Of a stretch of 24,281 nt of DNA, positions 23,564-24,281 are shown piece after piece. Position 1 is the first letter of the stretch; every line of letters starts with the position of its first letter. Location of the stretch: assembly GCA_965372745.1 (NCBI GenBank), contig CBDVDM010000026.1, positions 1-24,281 on the forward strand. The letters run 5' to 3'. The stretch comes from VRUG01 sp965372745 (GTDB taxonomy: Bacteria; Planctomycetota; Phycisphaerae; Sedimentisphaerales; Anaerobacaceae). The notes under the pieces were generated by a model. That model searched no databases. It worked only from the letters and a program-made list of their open reading frames with translations, and was not told the DNA's origin. The translations under genes and the position numbers were made by a program.

Positions 23564-23614
23564 TTACTCTATCAAATCATCAACACATACTTTTAAAACG
23601 TCGGCAAGCTTCAT
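23564..23614 (-). pseudogene. 16-codon ORF resembling the C-terminal tail of an XRE-family HTH protein (remnant or leader peptide)
   Basis: ATG at 23614 to TAA at 23564-23566 gives MKLADVLKVCVDDLIE. This matches the last helix typical of XRE/HTH_3 repressors (KLADALGVSVDDLL). An in-frame TGA lies two codons before the ATG, so the rest of such a gene is missing. AAGAG sits six bases before the ATG, and the stop is five bases before mod, so it could instead be a translated leader peptide. The similarity is short and could be chance. Confidence 0.4.
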
Positions 23615-23650
23615 TTTTCACTCTTTTTCGCATTTTTTTTGTGTAACTCT

Positions 23651-23682
23651 ATTAAAGTAAATAGTCTCGGTAGGAAAGTCAA
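23651..23682 (-). promoter_or_regulatory. Predicted mod-res promoter
   Basis: TTGACT (23682 to 23677, five of six consensus bases) is followed by an A/T-rich region with only partial -10 matches (TACTTT at 17-bp spacing, TTTAAT at 20 bp). It would place the transcript start just upstream of the 16-codon ORF. Confidence 0.35.
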
Positions 23683-23781
23683 GAAATAGCTTGCGACGTG
23701 GTCGCAGGTAGACGATGGACAATAGACGGAATTGTAATTCTAATCCCTAAACTCGTCGCCGTTCCAGCGACGGCTAAACAA

Positions 23782-23829
23782 TAAGGACAAACCCTGCCGC
23801 AAGCAGCAGGGCTAAACGGGGAGGAATGA
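23782..23829. repeat. 48-bp direct repeat, copy 1
   Basis: This starts TAAGGACAAACCCTGC, includes one GCTAAA-tailed hairpin and ends GGGGAGGAATGA. It is identical over 48 bp to the copy at 23972-24019, 190 bp away. Confidence 0.9.
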
Positions 23830-23971
23830 AACCCACAAAGTGAAACCCTTCGACAATGTTGCTCGCGGCAGGCGTGATGGCAGGTATGGGTAGAACAGTA
23901 ACCCCGCCCATAGGACGGGGCTAAACCTAACGGCGAATAAAACCCCCATTGTAAAAATGGGTGCTAAACTG

Positions 23972-24064
23972 TAAGGACAAACCCTGCCGCAAGCAGCAGG
24001 GCTAAACGGGGAGGAATGACAGGGGGTAGTTTTTTATTTAGATTTCTCCACTGCGCTGCGCTCC
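23972..24064. repeat. Repeat copy 2 with extended 3' half
   Basis: The first 48 bp equal copy 1. After the shared GGAGGAATGA it continues CAGGGGGTAGTTTTTTATTT and on through a GATTTCTCCACTGCGCTGCG segment to 24064. This extension is shared with copy 3 but not with copy 1. Confidence 0.9.
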
Positions 24065-24125
24065 GGTCGAAATGACAAAGAGAGATTGCCACGTCGGTTG
24101 TGTTACAACCTCCTTGTAATGACAA
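24020..24125. repeat. Composite of TGTCATT-type dispersed repeat modules
   Basis: On the minus strand successive modules each begin with TGTCATT: one at the end of copy 2, one reading TGTCATTTCGACCGGAGCGC, and one reading TGTCATTACAAGGAGGTTGT and continuing to GCAATCTC. The last contains a perfect 6-bp hairpin GGTTGT-GTT-ACAACC (24096-24110). Similar strings are widespread dispersed intergenic repeats in unrelated bacteria (recalled, not searched). Confidence 0.5.
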
Positions 24126-24197
24126 GAAAAGACCCTGCCAACCTCCTTAGTAGAAGATCTAAACCTGCGGTGAAACCGCAGGCTAAATATTTAAATT

Positions 24198-24281
24198 CCC
24201 CTGCCGTAAGCAGCAGGGCTAAACGTGGAGGAATGACAGGGGGTAGTTTTTTATTTAGATTTCTCCACTGCGCTGCGCTCC
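24198..24281. repeat. Repeat copy 3, cut by window edge
   Basis: This corresponds to the copy 2 hairpin and its extension. It differs in the hairpin loop (CCGTAAG for CCGCAAG) and at AAACGTGG for AAACGGGG. It runs to the window edge, so its true length is unknown. Confidence 0.85.

Larger units (their letters stand above)
23690..24281. repeat. Gene-free region of dispersed repeats and GCTAAA-tailed hairpins
   Basis: No convincing coding region is present. At least seven short inverted repeats occur, each followed directly or within two bases by GCTAAA: stems CGTCGC (23754-23772), CCCTGC (23792-23811, again at 23982-24001 and 24199-24218), CCCCG (23902-23920), CCCATT (23945-23961) and CCTGCGG (24164-24182). 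On the minus strand each module reads TTTAGC plus hairpin. Stem sequences differ while pairing and tail are kept. Further repeats listed separately are embedded. Confidence 0.75.

Noticed and set aside
24108..24148. ACCTCCTT strings like the 16S rRNA 3' end
   Set aside because: Only the 8-mer matches; no surrounding rRNA sequence is present, and the strings sit in repeat modules.
23754..24218. Integron attC sites (GCTAAAC resembles part of the attC core)
   Set aside because: There is no complementary core at the other end of each hairpin, no gene cassettes between them and no integrase.
23690..24281. CRISPR array
   Set aside because: Repeats are few, unevenly spaced, of differing sequence apart from a short tail, and there are no equal-length spacers or cas genes.
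1..24281. tRNA or rRNA genes
   Set aside because: No cloverleaf with a T-loop GTTCRANTC pattern or rRNA-like segment was recognised by eye in the gene-free stretches. A tRNAscan run would be decisive.

Overview
The window reads as chromosomal DNA of a planctomycete, most likely class Phycisphaerae (inferred from gene style, not from a marker search). Pointers are an ECF-type sigma factor fused to a membrane segment, carboxypeptidase-regulatory-like domains and a redoxin-like domain; a long GyrB with an extra TOPRIM-region insertion; and short lipoproteins. Most genes look moderately GC-balanced. The type III restriction-modification genes at the right end look clearly richer in A/T by eye and were probably acquired.

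Left part (1-4163): the 5' end of a chorismate mutase/prephenate dehydratase gene (minus strand), an O6-alkylguanine-DNA alkyltransferase gene, a Fic/Doc-type toxin gene with an excisionase-like HTH antitoxin gene and a repeat-bearing promoter, a zinc-ribbon/PH-domain membrane protein and a secreted ClpP/NfeD-like protease-fold protein. Middle (4244-10231): the ribosome-assembly GTPase Der, an unusual lipoprotein-CstA fusion transporter, a cdaA-cdaR-like pair for cyclic di-AMP with an altered DGA motif in CdaA, and a small lipoprotein.

Replication region (10422-15895): a WYL regulator, then a 444-bp gene-free stretch with three DnaA-box matches, an array of short direct repeats and a very A/T-rich tract, followed by dnaN, a DUF721 (DciA-like) gene and gyrB. 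This is a credible candidate chromosomal origin. dnaA is not next to it, and the usual recF slot between dnaN and gyrB holds only the DUF721 gene.

Right part (15911-24281): the sigma-factor fusion gene faces gyrB; a TPR lipoprotein gene follows with a strong intrinsic terminator; then mod and res of a type III restriction-modification system on the minus strand. mod is preceded by a 16-codon ORF that resembles the tail of an XRE-type HTH protein. The last ~600 bp hold no gene. They are a patchwork of dispersed repeats and at least seven short hairpins with different stems, all followed by the same GCTAAA motif.
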